DNA of 64,000 nt, from assembly GCF_029227915.1 (NCBI RefSeq), contig NC_079884.1, forward strand, positions 21,204,001-21,268,000, read 5' to 3'. Source of the stretch: Hydractinia symbiolongicarpus. Lineage: Eukaryota; Cnidaria; Hydrozoa; Anthoathecata; Hydractiniidae. The notes under the pieces are model-generated. The model did not search any database. It had not been told where the DNA came from and saw only the letters and a program-made list of their open reading frames with translations. Every line of letters starts with the position of its first letter. The stretch's first letter is position 1. This document shows positions 25,595 through 37,800 of the stretch, one piece after another. The position numbers and the translations under genes are program-made.

Positions 25595-28500
25595 TTTAAA
25601 GTGGCTAGCCCAGAAAATCACAAAAACCTATAGTTAGTGGATTGTTTCCACTGGGGGCCACTAGAACAAAAAAGAAACAAAAAATGATAAACCTTAGACT
25701 GCCTCAGCTCAATCAAACATAGTAACATTTATAATCTGTGAAAATTGAAAAGAAAAAGAATAAAAAACAAAAATTAAAAAGTTAAAAAGTGATCTCCATT
25801 AGAATTTGCCAAATACATTAGAGATGGAAGTCTTAAACGAAAGCAGACTTCCATCACAGGTCACTTGGTCTGGAAGATTATTACACACTTTTGCAGCTCT
25901 AAATGGGAAGGCTTTTTTGCCAAATTCCGTGTTGACCAAGGGAAGTGTGAACCTGTTTTTTGAAGCTCCTCTTGTTTGATGATTATGACAGTTTTTTGTC
26001 AAAAGGAATTTTGAGCGCATGTAATCAGGAGCAATGTGATTCATGGCTTTGAAAACTAATATGGCATCGTTTTTGATGAGTAAATTATTCATTGAATATT
26101 CCCTCTCTTTCCCAAGAAAGGTACTGACACATTTTAATCGTTTTTCTAGTTTTCCCAATCTACCTTGGGTGGAACAAGCCCATGCCGAGGAGCAGTAGTT
26201 GAAATATGGCATGACAAGTGCATTAATTGAAAGGTTTTTTGTGTGAGGTGTTAAACAGGATGCAATGGTTCTAATTTTAGAATATTTAATTAGTATTTTT
26301 CTATTTATGTCATTAATGTGCTTTTCCCATTACATTTTTTGATCAAATGTTACCCCAAGATATTTAACTTTTTCGCTCCTCTTCAAAGGAATACCCTTAT
26401 AGTTGATAGTTTTGTTCTCAACTTTTTTTAACTAGCTGTGGTTGCCGAAAAAGATTGTTTTAGTTTTGTCCGTATTAATAGTCATTTTGTTATTATTCAG
26501 CCAGAGGTCGACTTGCGAAAGTTCTAACTCGACCTGGGAGACAAGGGTATCCAAGTTTTTATGAGACGAAATAATTATTGTATCATCTGCATATAGATGG
26601 TGGTAGTTTGAATTGATGACAGATTTTAAGTCATCAATATACAAAAGAAAGAGCAGGGGCCCCAACACAGATCCCTGCGGCACCCCAAAAGCGTCTTCAT
26701 GAAGCAGATCTGATCCTGTGTCGTTTACAAGAGTCAGCTGCATTCGGCCCGTTAAGTAGGACTCGAACCAGTCAAAGGCAGCATCTCTGATGCCAAAACA
26801 CCATAGTTTTTTTAACAAAATTTTATGATCAACAGTGTCAAAAGCTTTTTTAAGGTCAATCAGCACAGCACAAACAAAGTTATGTTCGTCGAGCTCAGTA
26901 AGATAAAATCAGAGACATCGACTACTGCAGTTTCTGTGGAAAAGAGTTTTCGAAATCCGGACTGTCTGTCATTCAGGAAGTTGTGCTCAGAAATAAAATG
27001 AGACATTTGCTCATGCACTAACTTTTCAAAAATTTTCATAGGAATTGGCAAAATGGAGATAATTAGTAGGATCTGTTTTATTGCCACTTTTAAAAATAGG
27101 CGAGACCCTTTTAGTCTTCCAACATTTAGGTACATAACCAGTAAATAAAGATTTGTTGAAAAGACTTGATAAATAAATACTTAAAACTGACAAACCTGCT
27201 TTTAGCAGTCGTGAACTAATTCCATCCAAGCCTGTAGCTTTATTAAGTTTTAGTGAACTAATTATTTTTTCGACACTTTTGGTCTCAATACGAGCCCACC
27301 GAAAATCGTGTCCGCTAACAGGTGGATTAACATTAGTAGTGTCAGAAGAAAATTTAGAGGCTAGTTTGGCACCAACACTGACAAAAAATGAATTGAATGT
27401 GTTGGAAATTTCTTTTGGGTGAGAAGTTTCTGTACCATCGTTTTGGACTACTCGTTTTATCGAGGTAGTATTGCCTGACTTATCAGGAACCAGTTTTTTT
27501 AGGGTTTTCCAAAGTTGTTTTGGCCGTTTTTGAAAGTCCTGCAAAACGTCATTATAGTACTCGTTTTTAAGTCGATTTTTGAGACCTATTACCTGGTTCC
27601 TTTTTTGTTTGAAAGCTTCCCAGTCTATGATGGATTTTGTTTTTGATGCTTTCCGTTTCAAGAAGTCTCTTTCTTTGATGGCTATTATTAATTCATCAGT
27701 GACCCATGCCTCAACACGGCCAGAAAATCTATGTGTTTTGAAAGGGGCATGTTTGTCAGCCACTGTTTTAACATTTTTATTCAGTTTCTCACATGCTTCA
27801 TCAAGGTCATCATAATTATTAAAATATGACCAGTCTAAATTCCTGAGGTCCTTCAGAAAAGCCTCTTCACTGAAGTTCTTGTAGCTACGAACCTTGCATG
27901 TTTTAGGTTCAAATTTTGGCCTTTTGAATTTTCTGATCACATAAACTAAATTGTGATCACTGATGCCTAAATCCATGACACCAGTTTTAGAAATACAAGA
28001 ACTGTTAGAAAGTATCAAGTCTATAAGAGTGCTACTATTTTCAGTAACACGAGTTGGCTCCGTAATATGTTGTTTTAGGAAAAGAGTGGAGCATAATTCC
28101 TTTATTTTGGAGGAAAGAGCATATTTTGAAAGCATGTTACAGTTAAAATCTCCCAAGATAAAAACTTCTTTTTCTTTTGGGAGCTTGTTAAAACACTGTT
28201 TAAAATGAGTAAACAGGTTTTCGGTACTCTGCAAATCACTACCTCCAGGTGGCCTGTAAACCCCACACACGTAAATAGGTTTAGTTTTTTTCAGGCACAC
28301 TTTCACCCATAATGATTCAACATTTTCGAAGTAAAGGTGTTTCAAAAGGTGGCTATCCAAGTTTTCATTAACAAAAATTAGAACACGCCCACCTTGTCTA
28401 TTCCGATTATTCCTATAACAAACATAGCCATCAATTTTAACGTCATTGTCAGTGATGGTGTCATCAATTTTGGTTTCACAGATGGAGAATACATCAAGTT

Positions 28501-28620
28501 TTGTTTGATGTAGCAGAAATGGTTTCGTTGCCACATAATATAGTTGTGTCGCTGCAGGGCTTTGTGGCTGCATAGCTTTATGGCTGCATATAGCTTTATG
28601 CCTGCAAACCCTAACCAATG
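25541..28620 (-). mobile_element. Broken, 5'-truncated non-LTR retrotransposon (CR1/L2-like LINE)
   Basis: Read on the minus strand, it encodes an apurinic-type endonuclease followed by a reverse transcriptase. Endonuclease motifs run from about 28520: DVFSICETKID, CGVYRPPGG, FILGDFNCN, DLILSNS and GISDHNLVYV. RT motifs are LKLNKATGLDGISSRLLK, KTKRVSPIFKSGNKTDPTNY, FLNDRQSGFR, DLKKAFDTVDH, GVPQGSVLGPLLFLLYIDD and YADD (about 26590), then the C-terminal YCSSAWACSTQGR. The N-terminal endonuclease block is missing. The frame shifts near 27080 and 26870, with in-frame stops at about 26432 and 26329. After the final stop at 25799 there is ~200 bp of 3' UTR and then an (ATT)n run (25542-25590), a tail of the sort seen on CR1/L2/RTE-type LINEs. 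Clade assignment is an inference. The 5' boundary is approximate; short repeats of GCTGCATA-AGCTTTATG lie at 28560-28605. Confidence 0.9.
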
Positions 28621-31600
28621 CTTTGACGTTAAATGGGCCGCCTGTGCCCGGTTACTACAGCAATTTTAGTTTAGGTCAAGGGTTTTGTAATCCGTGCATG
28701 GTGCAGGGTAGCTATAGAATATGATTGGATTTGATGCAGAGAATGTATAATTTGACAATCGATTTTTATATTTTTTATTGGAATCTAGCCATTATGTTTT
28801 CAACTGCTTCCCCTCACCCTTGATGGCCAAATTTGAAAAAAATGTGTCAAAATAATCTTCGTTCTTGGTTTTGCTACTAATAAACATTTGTATATACTTG
28901 TATTTGTATTTTTCATGACATACAAACAGAAGCCAATAGTATAGGAAAGGTATGAGGTTGAGGTTATCTGCCATTTTTCAATTCCGTTTTTTTTTGTCCT
29001 ACTTGATTCAATGAATAGCACCCATTTTCCCTATCAATAGCCAGAGCAACTTTATCCATCATAATATGACATTGGTCATACCATTTCCTTGGATGCTGTA
29101 GATGATTTGTTGTTGGTTTAGCAATCCTGGAAAAATCTGTGGTATTTTGAGCTTTTTAAACTGTCCGAGTTTAAGTTTTATTTTAATATGAGAATCTGAG
29201 TGTCACACCTATAATTGCTTAAATGGGAGATGCTTCCCTACCTAAGTTATGAATAATTTCCTAACTTAGCTACTATCCAAATTTGGCATAATAGTCTAAT
29301 TTGCAGTTGTGCCTAACTATTTAATAGCGATTTACCCTAGCTTTATGGTCCTTCCTTTTCACATGCAACTGTTAGAGAATGTCTTTGTCTTTTGAGATGG
29401 TACTTGTGGAGACAAATTTGCATGCCATAGGGAATAACGTTTTCAAAGTACTTTGTGGAAGTCAAAAAAGTGTGATGAGATTTTTTGTTACAAGTTACCA
29501 CAGGTATTTATTTCAATATCATTGTTCAAAGACATTTACCAGTTTCACTCTAGCTTTACAGTACACTTTAAAGTTATGTGATGGTTCAGTACTGTTTAAT
29601 GTAATTTATATTTTTGACCCTTATTAATGTTCAAGAAGCCATTAAGCCTCTAAGGCCATGTGAACTTGATTGCTGGTATTATAGGGGCCTGGCTCTAGGA
29701 ACATGACTTCAAACATAATTTCCAAGTTGAGACTTAACCATAACTATCACCAAATTATGTAAAACCATGCAATTCATTTCTAGTCTAAAGTAAATAGACT
29801 ATATGGTCATTTGATCTGTGTAGTGGCAGAATCACATACAGCATACATGCATACAGTGTTTTTGTTCATATTCAAAACGGAAAAGAAAGTTGTTATGGCT
29901 TGTTTTAAAATGTAATTTTGTGAAAATCATACATGGGCAAACAATGATTAAATTGAGTGATTAGTTGCTTTGTTTTCACAATTTTTATGTATTTGACCAC
30001 AAATTTACAATAATATGGATATTCTCTTAAATCTCTCTCTTAAATTAGGAACCAGAATTTATGCTATTACTTTAAAAATTTCTGTATCAGGTGGTTGGCT
30101 TCATATTTAGTTAGTGTGTTATACTGTAAAATAATATACAGGAGAAATAAGAACAGCCGGCCTCAGTCCCAGTTTTATTGCTTATTAAAAAAAGCATGTT
30201 GCAAATAAAATTAAGTTTCATATATCAGATTTGTTTGTCGATAAAATCAGCTTTCTGACTAAGGGTCACTTTCACTTTATATGTACAGAAAATAGTAAAG
30301 ATAATCCAGAAACACAGAAAGGGTGAAGGATAAAAAAGTTTCGAATGTAAACAGGGTCATCTACGGTGGAAAACTAAAAGTACAATAACTTTTATCGTTT
30401 TTTAAATTAATCTTCCTGTACCAATTTAAATACTCAATTTAATATGGTATAAATTTGTTTACCAATTTAATTTTTTAAAGCCTATACAGATAATTAGAAA
30501 GTAGAAAAGTAATAGTAACAACCTGCAGTCTGTCTGTACAAACTAATTGTAAACAAATAGTTTTTATATGCTTTGTTCTATGATTTTTGCAAAAGGTAGC
30601 GATACAACTGTTCAAATAAAAAGCTTAACAAGAAAAATTATTTGTTAAATTTTTTTCTTACACTAACGCAAGAGTAAGTAACATATTCAGAGCATTTAAA
30701 TCAAATTTTCTCTTTCTCTGGAGTTGAATGCACTTAGAAATTATCTTAATTGGACTTCCTTCTGTGAAAAGATATTTCCTCATCTGTGGTCCTAATTAAT
30801 TTACAGCAGTTGTAATAATGTCAAAGAGTGATCATTAAAAGAATTTCATTCAAACATTGTTTTTTTAAGTGACCATAAGATTTAACCAAACATTTCTGTC
30901 TATGCTGCATGTGGTTTCTGAAGCTTAGGACTGATTGTGTTCATAGAAAAGTTTGCTACAACCTGTATGAACACAAAAGTCATGTTCTATATTTTTGTTG
31001 GCGGGTTTTTGCTTGTTTAAAAGTTTATGTTTGTATGGAAGATTCTCAGAGTGTCAATTCAACCTGTTAAAAATTATTCACTATTTCACTTGTTAGTCCA
31101 TTCTTTCTTTTTTTCTTTACTATTTTTGTGTATTATTGTAACATTTTCTGTGGTTTGTGTTTGTTTTATAAGTCTCCATTATTGATACTTTAAAACTGCA
31201 CATGCTACAGATGTTGTTTTAAAACAGTTTTGTAGTATTATATAACCATCATAGAAAAACAACATTTAATCAGTTAATACATTCTCCAGTGGCTTAGTTT
31301 AAAACTGCCAAGTTATTAAATTTTTTTCTTCAGAATTAAATACATGTACATACAACCTGATTTGTAACATTTATACTGGGAGAAAAGTTCACTATTTTAT
31401 ACTTTTTGTTAAATAACATAATAGTATAAAGTGATTAGTGAAGATCCAGCTTTACAATAAATGCTATCTCCATAATGGTTCTTTATAGAAGGTATTTAGA
31501 AAAAACTGACCATTGATAATACTTTTATTTTTTTATATATCTGCAGCTTTAGAAATGTTTGTTTCCCATAAAAAGCACAGTACAAACAATCTACATTTTT

Positions 31601-31811
31601 AATTTTGTAAGACAAACAGAAACTGGTTTAACGTGTTTTTTAAACTTGTGTTTTGTAGTATATATTTCTTAATGTTGTTTTAGTGCACAGTTGATGGTGT
31701 ACCGTGATTGTCTTATCCTCTTCCTGTGCTCTATAAAGTTCACTGTTTTATTTTCAGTAGATAATAATTTATATAATAAAAAAAATGTTAAAGGAATGAT
31801 GAGTTGTAAAC
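28621..31811. other. Intergenic upstream of SUCO
   Basis: Very AT-rich sequence without a supported gene, RNA gene or recognised repeat family. Open frames here are short and look random. A pyrimidine-rich tract ending in AG (GTTTTATTTTCAG) ends at 31757, 54 nt before the SUCO start codon, and is a good 3' splice acceptor for the 5' leader. Confidence 0.5.
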
Positions 31812-34800
31812 ATGGGAAGTAAATATCAAGTTGTTTTTAGTTGGACAGTTTTTATTGTGTGTATGTCATCATGGATAGGGTAAGTATCCAATATTTTTAT
31901 GTATAAATCAGCATCCCAATTACTAAGTGTTGTGCTGTATTTGAGTACATTTATGTTTTTTGGTGGGAAGATAAACTACTGGACTTCAGAGACTATATTG
32001 CATCTAGTATGCAACATATACATTATGTCTTAAAATAACAATATTGAATTGCTTTTTGGCACTATTAGCAAAAGTCACGAAATTGATACTTTATGAACCA
32101 AAATAGAAAGACCTACTGAATGTTTTTCGTATGCAAGAAGTTTTGCTAATTTGGAAATATTGAAAATTTGAGGTGATAAAGTTTTAATAAATTAAATTGT
32201 TTTGGACGTACTAACTCAGTTCATGTATTCAGTCGAACCTGTTTACGATTAGAAGAAAAAAGTGGCCATCTTTGTTTACAGTGCCACAGTTTAAATTTTG
32301 CATAATTAGCTGTCTTAAGCAGTGTATTTCCATTCCATTCCATAAAAATAATTTTCATACAATAATGGGTAGCCATCGTCTGTCATACCTGATTTCTTAG
32401 GTATCAAAATTTGGTAAGGATTTTTTTGTAAAAAAATAATGTAAGTAGTGCTGTCAAAAAGATTTTTTTTTTAATTTTGTGCTTGAAGAATTGGCTATGT
32501 TGCCTTGCACAGTCAGATTTGTACTAAAAACGTACAGTGGAATGAATTTTTGCAGTAGAGAGGTGTTTGTCTTATAAAAGTGTCCAGGGAGACAACTTTG
32601 ACTAGTATATCCCATTTTTCTACTATTTTGCTTGGAATTAGTGTAGTTAAAACAAATATTCCAAATTCACATTTTAGTGGTTTTATCAGCTTTGCTGACG
32701 ACTCAAGTGTAGAGAAAGCTGAAAGTGCAAGTGTCAAAAAGAAAAATGAAACAGCAGTAACAGTAAGGATTTTTGACTTTTGTGTTTAACTCGATCCTTA
32801 ATCCCAGCCTTTTTTATGCAAATACTTTAACTTCCCTCTAAACTGTGGAGTGATATACTCAAGCCATGTTCAACTGTCTATGTATCTATTCAAATTTTAC
32901 CTCACTTAGAGGCTTTTTACATGAGATCAAAAGGGAACTAAAGTAGGTTTGAGTTGTATATTTCCTAAGTCTAATGACCTAAGACTATGAAATCTTTGGG
33001 TTTCTTTACCACGCAAAATAAACTCACCCAAAATTAAATTTAATGGAAGTGAAACAACATGTAAACAGACACATTTTTCACTGTGTTGTGAAATTTTTCT
33101 TAGCCTTAATTTCCTTTGGTCTCAACAAACGATTTCCTATTGGGTATGCATATTAAGTTTTTAGTATGTGTTACAAATGGTAATTTTAGTGTTTTTCTTC
33201 TTTCTATCAAAGCCATCAAACGACGTTATTGTGGAGGTCACAAACTCCATGGAAGATGAGGAAGATGCCACAACGTCTGTAGTGAATGCTGTTTTCTCAC
33301 ATTCCATTGCACCAGCTACCCCAGAACTTTTACTAATTCCATCATCAGTGATGCAGATGGCTTCAGTGATCAGCATGTTGCCACCTGTCAATCCCTCCGC
33401 ATCAATCATTCCTAAACAATCTGCCAAAGCGGAAATTAACCATCTTGAAAATGAAAATACAATTGAAATTGAAGGAAATACTTTTTCGTATGAAAGTCTT
33501 ACTGGTGCAAGTGAGGAAAATCATGATAAGGAGGAAGCCGTGATTGAAGATGAAGAGAAACGGTACTGTTTCGATTTTTGTTCTTTTGTTTGTGAAGGAA
33601 AGGTTCATGGAATAAAAGATTTAAAATTAGTAGATTTTTTTAATTGCATTTATGCTACATTAATACTGTATTCTTCTTTTTCCACAATCATTTCTTCTGC
33701 ATTCATTTCGTAAGTAACTTAAACACATGTCCAATAAATTGTTATTTGTTGTTTATTATTGACATTCAAAATTATTTTATGATCGATAAGTTGTATTTTT
33801 TTTTTGTCATAATCACTATTAAACCTCTTGTTTATTTACATCAGGTTTTTACCCAATGTATTTATCAGATTTTCATTTGGAACAGCTGTTAAGATTATTT
33901 TTGTCACAACATGCATAAACGTATTTAAAAAAAAATTCTTTAGCTGCTTAATTTTTGCTAGCTGTCATCCAAAAAAAATTAGACCTATTCATTCCAGGCT
34001 TTTTTAGAAGAAATGACTCGAAAAAATGGTTGCCATATTTTCAAACCCAAATTTTCTAATAAATTACAACTAAATAGGAGTTAGGAAAGGTAGCAAAAAT
34101 TTTACGGTGTGACTCTAGACACATAAAATTTTAAGCAGTGGGACTGACCTTCACCCTAACCCCTTATTCCTCACCATGAATAAGGTTGCAGTTTTCCTTT
34201 AAGGGTTTTTTGGATATTGGAATTTTTCAAGTTTTTTTACTATTCTTATGCTGTATATATTTTTCACTTTTGTTCTTAGTAGTAATTTTGAGTATGTTGT
34301 ACGTTTACCTGCAAGATGTAAAAAGGTTTTGCAAAAACACTAGATTTTATTTAATGCAAGACTTTTTCATGTTCTCAATTGATAACACTAACATTTTAAA
34401 TCTAGCTTACCTCATGACCAAGAGGAGACCAATTGCGATGACGCAAATAGCAAAATTGCTGAAGATGATGACTCTGCAAAAACTACGGATATTGAGAAGA
34501 AAAGTGAAAATGAAGTAGATGAGAAACCAAGACTAGATAACCCTACTGTCGGTGATGATAAAGTTATTGCTACTAAAAACGAAAACGAAGAATTAAAGTC
34601 ACATGGTGTAGGAAAAAGTCCTTTTGATGCTGTTGTAGATGGTAAGAGTGAAAGTAAAAACGGTGTGGTTTATAGTAATGAAAGTGAGACGATACCACCT
34701 AGTGATAAAAAGGAGAAAGAAGATTCTGAAGGAGGCGAAAAATCAAAAGATAGCGGCATGTTATCATTTACAGAATGGAAGAAAAAACTCGACCTTAAGA

Positions 34801-37800
34801 AAGAAAGAGAAAAAGAAGAAGAAGACGTTGTTGATATTTCTAAGCTCGTTTCGCAGAAGAACAAGACTGTGTTGAAAAAAACAAACAAAATTAAAAAGAA
34901 CTATGCTTCTCTGGAATGTGGAGCGAAAGTTATTTCAGCTAACGAAGAAGCCACGAACATTATTTCTGTGTTGAAGGAAGACAAAGATGCGTATATGTTG
35001 AATCCATGCAACGTAAAAGCATGGTTTATTGTAGAACTTTGTGAACGAATTGAACTTCATTCAATTGACTTTGCCAACTTTGAAATGTTTTCGTCCACGC
35101 CGGAATCGTTTGTTGTGCATGTGAGCAGCCGATATCCAACCCGTGAATGGGAAGTGGCGGGGAAATTTCAGGGAAAGCCAGAGAAAAATGTCCACACGTA
35201 CACTTTCGAAGAAAGATTTTATGCAAAATATATCAAGGTAATCTTTCGTTGTTTTTGTCTAACGTATGGCTATTAATTTTTTACATACCTTAAGGTGATC
35301 TTCGCGGAAAAAAATTCCGGCGAACCAAGTGTTTTTATTTTTTCCACGGTGATTAGTTTTTATAAATAAGGGTAAATAAAAAGTACTAATACAAATAGTA
35401 GTAGCAAAGAGTGTAAATAGTGGAATTGTATTTGATTGATGATTGAACAGAATAGCCTTCTTATATTCGTTCGAGTTTCCTACTATCCATATCTTGTTTG
35501 ACCAGTTTATACAGACAATATTTTTTTCCTGAATTGAGAATTTTAGGGTTTTTTCCCGATAGTTAATTTTCGCAAATGGCTTACTTAAATATATTTCGTG
35601 AGTAGAAATTTTCGCGAAGGGGAAAATTATTTCCCTTAAATAAGATATGCAATAGGTTTTGTAAAATTTAGCGTTTTATCCTTAAAATTTTAAAGCATAT
35701 AACTTAACTTTAGTTTATATCTATTTATCTTTCTATTTTCATTCTTTAGATTGAAATTAAAAAGTATTTTGGAAAAGAACACTACTGTCCATTAAGTCTT
35801 CTCCGTGTGTTTGGAATAACCGAAGTTGAACAGATCGAAGACGAAGATGAACACGAGCAAAGTACAGACGATGCAAGTAACACTGATGAAACGCAACAAC
35901 AAACTGAAAAGACAGACAACGATAACATCTTCACCACAGCTAAAAAAGCCGTTGTCGGTTTAGTAAGCGGCATGGCAAAGAAATTATCAGGCCAACCGGA
36001 AGATGATACAGTTCTGAAAGTAAACAAAACCAATGAGGACGGAAAATTACCTGTTGTGACTTTACTTCCTGACAGCAATGTTGACTTTGACGAAAACTAT
36101 TTTATAAATGGCGTACCACAGAAACAGTTAGCACATCTGAACAAGTCTGCGAATCCTAACTGCAGCTTGTGGTTCAATTTTGTTTTGTGCAAACACATGT
36201 GTCCAACCTTGAATTTGCAATTACATAATGTTTCGCGTTATGTTAAAAAGCATAGAACAAAAAAATCTTACAAGAGATTTATAAAAGAAACCAAGACAGA
36301 GTCGCGTATAGATTCTATAATTGTGAGTAGTTCTGAAACTTTGTTGGATAGTTCTGAAATTTTAGTAGAAGAAAATTCAGTGCCTCCTTTACCTGTTCCA
36401 CCGTTGGCTGTGACAGAGTCTATGGAAGTTAGTGTTGCATTTAAATCCTCAGCTTCCAGCTCCAGTGTCGTAGAAAAAACTACGTCTGTTTATAAAGCAG
36501 TAAACATTGAGAGCAAAAACGACATAGCAACTACGCAGAAAAGCAAAGTAGACAAACAAATGTGTTCCAAAGAAACTATGTCACTTGACGTACGCAGCGT
36601 TGTACCGCCTAATCTACAGCCTTCCTATGGGGTGGACATAACAACTGCGTTATCTTTGGCTACACAGTCGCTGGATGCTGTGCAAATCGAGAGTAAAATG
36701 GACAAAAAAACGACCAGTAGTGAAACCAGTACAAAACTTTTTTTTATAACTTCAACATCTTCTTTAAAATCAGTTGAAAAAACGCAGGAATCTGTGGATG
36801 TTTTAGAATTTAAAGTCAACGACACTGTCCAAGGCGGTATAGTTGCTGAAAAAATTTTGGAAAATGAAACAATAAGTCGTGCACAATCACACACCACCTC
36901 GACCACAGATATTTTAAACACATTGGAAATGGAAACTAATGAGGAGAGTATTGAAATTACCGAAACAGATTCAAGTCAAAAGTATGCCTCTAGTGACTCT
37001 ACAACTGCACGGCAAAATAAAACTGATGCTGTAGACGTCTCTTCATCCTCTTTTTCAGTAAACAGTCCTTCCGAACAGTCCCTAGAAAGTTTGACAGCAT
37101 CTAGTACGGAAATGTTACCTTCGGTATTAAATACAACCCCTCCTAATACAGAAACGCCTTTTAATATTTCACCTTCACCATCTCGTCAAGTGATGTTCAG
37201 CATTGTTCAAACCACAGAAAGTGACATTGTTACTGTTTCCACAACAGAAAGTGTGTCGATTGAATCAGAAGCGGTTATTACTGAAAACACTATTGTCTCC
37301 TCCACCACTCAAGTGAAGAATCCAACAGGACTTTCAGGTAGCAAAGAATCCATTATTGTTAAATTAAATGCTAAGGTTAAAGCGTTGCAGGCGAATCTCA
37401 CGATGAGCATGATGTACCTAGAGGAGATGAGTGAAAGGTATGTGCGAATATGATAATTTTTTCTGACGTCGCACACAATGCACCTCTTAAATGTTGCACA
37501 ATTATTCAAAAAGCTCATTTTCTTGCTAGCACGTGTGCATTTAAACAAAAGTCTAATTTTGTGAAAATGCGCATGCGCGAACAAGAAAGCTCGTATTTAT
37601 ACAATATATTCAGTCCTAAAATCTTCCTTAAAAGTTAATTAAGTGTTCCCCTTTTTTGGCTAGATATCGAGCTGCAGTGGAAGAAGTAGACAAGCGCCAC
37701 GAGAAGAAATCATTTGCACTGAATGTTAGCTTGAAAAGTCATCAAGATATGGTATGTTATACACCTTCTCATTAGAGTACCTAAAACAGGTGGTTACATG

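Noticed and set aside
27579-28208. Plus-strand open frames over the LINE
   Set aside because: Antisense shadows of the endonuclease domain.
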